Positions 7,387-9,964 of a stretch of 9,964 bases of DNA are shown here, one piece after another (position 1 is the stretch's first letter; each line of letters begins with the position of its first letter). The stretch covers positions 1-9,964 of the forward strand of contig JALNXB010000064.1 in the NCBI GenBank assembly GCA_023230585.1, given 5' to 3'. Below the pieces are notes generated by a model that was not told the origin of the DNA, made no database searches, and saw only the letters and a list, made by a program, of their open reading frames with translations. A program made the position numbers and the translations under genes. The stretch is from a bacterium. GTDB taxonomy: Bacteria > Ratteibacteria > UBA8468 > B48-G9 > JAFGKM01.

Positions 7387-7403
7387 AAGGAAAAAGATTA
7401 AAA
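7369..7403. repeat. Perfect 13-bp inverted repeat, 9-base loop
   Basis: Arms at 7369-7381 (TTTTAATCTTTTT) and 7391-7403 (AAAAAGATTAAAA) are perfectly complementary around a 9-base loop. It lies 121 bp past the DUF4838 stop and about 70 bp before the aminotransferase ATG. No T-run follows the stem on the minus strand, so it is a poor intrinsic terminator for the DUF4838 gene. Its overlap with the candidate -35 box makes an operator-like role possible. The stem is almost all A/T. Confidence 0.6.
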
Positions 7404-7523
7404 AAATATAACAGGTAACAATTGCTATTTGAATTCTGTTGGTTCTTTTGTAAAAGCCATACTCCTTTAAAGTAGAAGTTTGGTTTTGAAGAAATCTTAC
7501 ACTTTTCTTTTACTAACACCAAG

Positions 7524-9491
7524 TTATTTTTTATCTTCAAAGGCTCTTCTCAAAGAAGGCACAAAATTCTCCCTAAAAATATCGTCATCAAGTTCTCTAT
7601 GTTTCTCTATAAAAATATCCAACTCTTTTAACCACTCTTCAAATTCTTTACGTTTTTCTCCCTCAAGTTGTTTTTTCAAGTTTAAATTATAAAAAATTAC
7701 GCTCTTCTTGTAGAGAGTTACAAATTCCATAATAGAGAGTATTCTTTCAATACGCCACTGATATTGAGAATCTTTTGTTTTTGAAAGAGCTTCTTTACAA
7801 AGAGTGTTACAATATTCTATATCCTCATCTCTAAAAATCTGGTTAAGATTCAACATAGGTGAAGGACTTATATGGTCCTTATCAGCCCCTCTTGTACGTT
7901 CTTCCCACCTGTATATAAGTTGCTCCATCAAAGGTCCTGCTTCTGGTCCAAAAAACTTATTGGTATAATCTGATACAAATTCTTTAAAACTTACTGTATC
8001 TTCCCTAAGGTTATGGCTTACTGCCAGATAGTTCAAACCATATACTCCTATATGTTTTGTAAATGATTGTATATGAGTTCCTCCCAGTCCTGCTTCTTTT
8101 AGCCACGGCCATTCTTCAAAAAGGTTGTTTACCACAGGCCACGGTAGAGAACGCCAAGCGTTCATCCCCATTTCATAAGTGTAAAGGTACAAGTTGTCTG
8201 GAGGGATAACCTTCAACCATTCTTTTATTACATCTACATACTGCTTATTTATTTCACAAGAACTATCGGTCAAGGTATGTTTAGAACAACGCCAATATAC
8301 CGCCAGACAGACCCTTATATTTGGATGGAGTTTTACGTCAACTGGAGGGTCGGCTACATCTATATAAGCCAAAATGCTCAATTTTTTTTGTGGGTATACC
8401 TCGGCAAGGTTTTCTGCAACAGTGTTAGCCATATTTATATATTTTCTCATTTTACCCCTGTTACCTCTTTTACCTTCAGGAGATACCCCTTCTTTGCGCC
8501 AAACAGTCTGTTTTGTATCTTCTTCTGTAACAAGTGCTTTACAACTTTCACATTCACAGGCAGGAGCACGACCATCATTAGGCCAGAAGGAGATGATGTC
8601 TGCTTCTGGATTATTGTGAGCAATTTCTATTACGCTTTGGGACACAAGTTCTGTTAAGTCAGGGTTACTCATACACCACTGGAGTTGCATTTTTGTGAGA
8701 CACCTCTCTTTTCCATCGCTCAACAAAGGGTAAAAGTCTGGCCGTTCTTCAAAAAATTTATCAAAATCCCTACGGCTTCTATCTCCCAAAAGTATCCCAA
8801 ATATATGGTGTCCGTAGGCAAGTTTAATACCTCTCTTCTCTAAGGCTGGTATAAGCCAACTTCTCATTTTTTCAAAAGCTTCTATTGAACGAACATGCAC
8901 CAGAAGATGCGAAAACCCGTTTTTAGCCATCCAATCAACTCTTTTTACAAGAGGTTCTTCTGATTCACCTGATATAGCTTGAACGCTACGGTACCAGCAG
9001 GCAGGATTATCCAACACATCTATGCCAGAAAACTTAACATTATTACGTAAAGGTATCGTTTCTCCTCTCTCCCCATAATCAAGAAAAGAACAACCGCAGA
9101 ACCTTCTCAGGTATTCATAAGCACCATAAACAACTCCTCCCGACTCTTTTGAGACGATATATAGGTTGTTTCCAACAGTTTTAATACGGTATCCATCGTA
9201 CTTAAAACCTGAATGTAACTCTTTGGGGATAGATTTACTTGTTGCTGATACAGAAATATTTGCTATAACAATTGAAGGGCTTTCTATATCTTTAAATCCT
9301 TTACGTACTGGGATTTTTAACTTAGACATCTTGTTTAAGTATTTAGCAAGTTCGTTGGCTGCAAAAACCTCTCTGCTTTCTGCCCAAACAGGTATATATA
9401 TACCCTTCAACTTTTTTATCTCCAAATCTTCTCCTCTCACCCAACAAGATATAATCAAAAATATTATTACTATACATTTGATTGTTTTCAT
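7524..9491 (-). CDS. Exported DUF4838-domain, glycoside-hydrolase-like protein (655 aa)
   Basis: Probable exported carbohydrate-active protein of the DUF4838 family (PF16126), which has an alpha-glucuronidase/hexosaminidase-like layout. Residues 1-20 form a signal peptide; the IISC stretch ending at Cys16 fits a lipobox, so it may be a lipoprotein, though cleavage by signal peptidase I after Gly20 is also possible. Residues about 24-160 resemble the small N-terminal domain of GH20/GH67 enzymes (SREVFAANELAKYL, IVIANIS, DGYRIKTVGNNLYIV, GVVYGAYEYLRRFCGCSF). Residues about 165-490 form the probable TIM barrel with DWMAKNGFSHLLVHV, SFWPNDGRAPACECESC (301-317; Cys312, Cys314, Cys317) and YTYEMGMNAWRSLPWP. 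The C-terminal 160 residues are mostly helical and charged. No member activity that I can name tells the substrate. AGGAGAG lies four bases before ATG and fixes the start. A repeat-filled region lies upstream; the next gene, 226 bp downstream, is the aminotransferase. Confidence 0.93.
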   Translation of the reverse strand: MKTIKCIVIIFLIISCWVRGEDLEIKKLKGIYIPVWAESREVFAANELAKYLNKMSKLKIPVRKGFKDIESPSIVIANISVSATSKSIPKELHSGFKYDGYRIKTVGNNLYIVSKESGGVVYGAYEYLRRFCGCSFLDYGERGETIPLRNNVKFSGIDVLDNPACWYRSVQAISGESEEPLVKRVDWMAKNGFSHLLVHVRSIEAFEKMRSWLIPALEKRGIKLAYGHHIFGILLGDRSRRDFDKFFEERPDFYPLLSDGKERCLTKMQLQWCMSNPDLTELVSQSVIEIAHNNPEADIISFWPNDGRAPACECESCKALVTEEDTKQTVWRKEGVSPEGKRGNRGKMRKYINMANTVAENLAEVYPQKKLSILAYIDVADPPVDVKLHPNIRVCLAVYWRCSKHTLTDSSCEINKQYVDVIKEWLKVIPPDNLYLYTYEMGMNAWRSLPWPVVNNLFEEWPWLKEAGLGGTHIQSFTKHIGVYGLNYLAVSHNLREDTVSFKEFVSDYTNKFFGPEAGPLMEQLIYRWEERTRGADKDHISPSPMLNLNQIFRDEDIEYCNTLCKEALSKTKDSQYQWRIERILSIMEFVTLYKKSVIFYNLNLKKQLEGEKRKEFEEWLKELDIFIEKHRELDDDIFRENFVPSLRRAFEDKK

Positions 9492-9495
9492 AATT

Positions 9496-9502
9496 CTCTC
9501 CT
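9496..9502 (-). promoter_or_regulatory. Ribosome binding site of the DUF4838 gene
   Basis: AGGAGAG on the minus strand, four bases before ATG at 9491. It picks this ATG over the in-frame-free, shorter alternatives and keeps the signal peptide intact. Confidence 0.82.
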
Positions 9503-9559
9503 ATTAGGGTTTGCCGTTCTGCCAAAGTAGCCTATTTTGTGCCTTAAATACCCAGTTTT

Positions 9560-9653
9560 ACCATCCTGAATTTGTTTCAGGATCTCTAATTTAACCTACG
9601 TTGGTAGTAGGCACAACGTACAAAACGAGATTCCGGATCAAGTCCGGAATGAC
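9560..9653. repeat. BIME-like paired-hairpin element, copy B (94 bp)
   Basis: The same element as at 5734-5820, here more symmetric. Three inverted repeats are nested along it: CCTGAA/TTCAGG (9565-9581), TACGTTG/CAACGTA (9597-9603 with 9614-9620) at the centre, and ATTCCGGA/TCCGGAAT (9630-9637 with 9643-9650). The whole element is thus an imperfect inverted repeat, resembling a small MITE or a REP doublet. It lies about 70 bp upstream of the DUF4838 start. Confidence 0.82.
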
Positions 9654-9704
9654 AAGCGTGGGGGTAACTTCATCCTTTATCGTTACGTCTTTCGTTTTCT
9701 TTTA

Positions 9705-9741
9705 GTCTGCTAATTACTCCTCCTCCTACGCTAAAATACAA
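9705..9741. repeat. Dispersed repeat module M2, copy B (37 bp)
   Basis: Identical in all 37 positions to 5851-5887, while the DNA on both sides has diverged. It is followed by GCTTCGGCGG and a nested hairpin that are absent from copy A. Confidence 0.85.
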
Positions 9742-9771
9742 GCTTCGGCGGATAAACCTCATCCCATTAAC

Positions 9772-9832
9772 CTCTTTACAAACTCTTGAGAACTTACTAC
9801 CCCAAACATCCTCAAGGGGAGAAGGCAAAGAG
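9772..9832. repeat. Nested hairpin beside M1 copy B
   Basis: CTCTTT (9772-9777) pairs with AAAGAG (9827-9832), and CTTGAG (9785-9790) pairs with CTCAAG (9811-9816). It lies between M2 and M1 in a stretch of about 95 bases that has no counterpart in the 5658-6004 spacer. Confidence 0.55.
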
Positions 9833-9833
9833 A

Positions 9834-9854
9834 GTATGAGTAGACACCACATAC
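9834..9854. repeat. Dispersed repeat module M1, internally deleted copy B (21 bp)
   Basis: GTATG (9834-9838), AGTAGACACCA, CATAC (9850-9854). Relative to the 41-bp copies, about 20 bases of the loop are missing while both stem arms and the GACACCACATAC side are kept. Similarity continues to the right through the pyrimidine-rich stretch to TTCCAGT near 9891. Confidence 0.7.
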
Positions 9855-9964
9855 GCTTTTCTTTTATCCTTGCCTTTGTTCTTCTTCCAGTAAAAAAGTA
9901 TGTGTCTATGAACGAATTACGAGGTGCTACTACAACTCAAGCAAGAATCGGGCTGTTAACAAAA

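Larger units (their letters stand above)
9492..9964. other. Repeat-filled intergenic region at the right edge, 473 bp
   Basis: It holds the DUF4838 Shine-Dalgarno, the paired-hairpin element, M2, a nested hairpin, and the deleted M1. On the minus strand the three frames entering from the edge reach stops at 9956-9958, 9937-9939 and 9930-9932, so an upstream minus-strand gene could end there, but nothing identifies it. On the plus strand a frame open from ATG at 9836 runs off the edge with 43 codons; it has no family signature and begins inside M1. Confidence 0.6.

Noticed and set aside
7425..7460. An 11-codon minus-strand frame, MAFTKEPTEFK, after AAGGAG
   Set aside because: The purine run is only one base from ATG, too close for normal initiation, and it lies upstream of the candidate promoter of the next gene. 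Probably chance.
9670..9852. A 60-codon minus-strand frame starting MWCLLILSL
   Set aside because: It is built entirely from M1, the nested hairpin and M2, and the matching frames at the other M1 copies stop after about 20 codons. No independent sign of coding.

Overview
The window holds four complete genes, all on the minus strand. In order of transcription they are: an exported DUF4838 protein (7524-9491), a cytoplasmic DegT-family PLP aminotransferase (6005-7297), a short leaderless neutral-ceramidase-family metal hydrolase (4359-5657), and a very large exported LamG/TPR/beta-helix/CBM9-like protein (136-4311). All four have a purine-rich Shine-Dalgarno sequence just before the chosen ATG, so the starts are secure. 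No rRNA, tRNA, CRISPR array, transposase or phage gene was seen.

The DNA is AT-rich and the proteins have the domain types common in carbohydrate-degrading bacteria of the PVC group and nearby candidate phyla (Lentisphaerota, Planctomycetota, Kiritimatiellota, Omnitrophota-like genomes). DUF4838 proteins, PF04734 ceramidase-like proteins, DegT aminotransferases and LamG or beta-helix proteins are typically abundant there. The intergenic DNA carries many small palindromic repeats of a kind common in environmental genomes from such lineages. The taxonomic call is an inference; no marker gene is present.

Layout: positions 1-135 hold a nested hairpin and a repeat module (M1) just past the end of the beta-helix gene. 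The beta-helix gene and the ceramidase-like gene are 47 bp apart and probably co-transcribed. Positions 5658-6004 (347 bp) and 9492-9964 (473 bp) are repeat-filled spacers with the same modules in the same order: a BIME-like pair of inverted hairpins, an identical 37-bp segment (M2), and M1. The 226-bp gap 7298-7523 has a 13-bp perfect inverted repeat overlapping the -35 box of a plausible promoter for the aminotransferase.

Together the genes look like part of a glycan-processing locus. Two exported proteins (a GH-like TIM-barrel protein and a beta-helix protein with carbohydrate-binding domains) could act on an extracellular or periplasmic polysaccharide. Two cytoplasmic enzymes (a keto-sugar type aminotransferase and a possible amide hydrolase) could convert the products. 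The substrate cannot be read from the sequence. The points most worth following are the mosaic intergenic repeat cassette and the unusual architecture of the 1391-residue protein.
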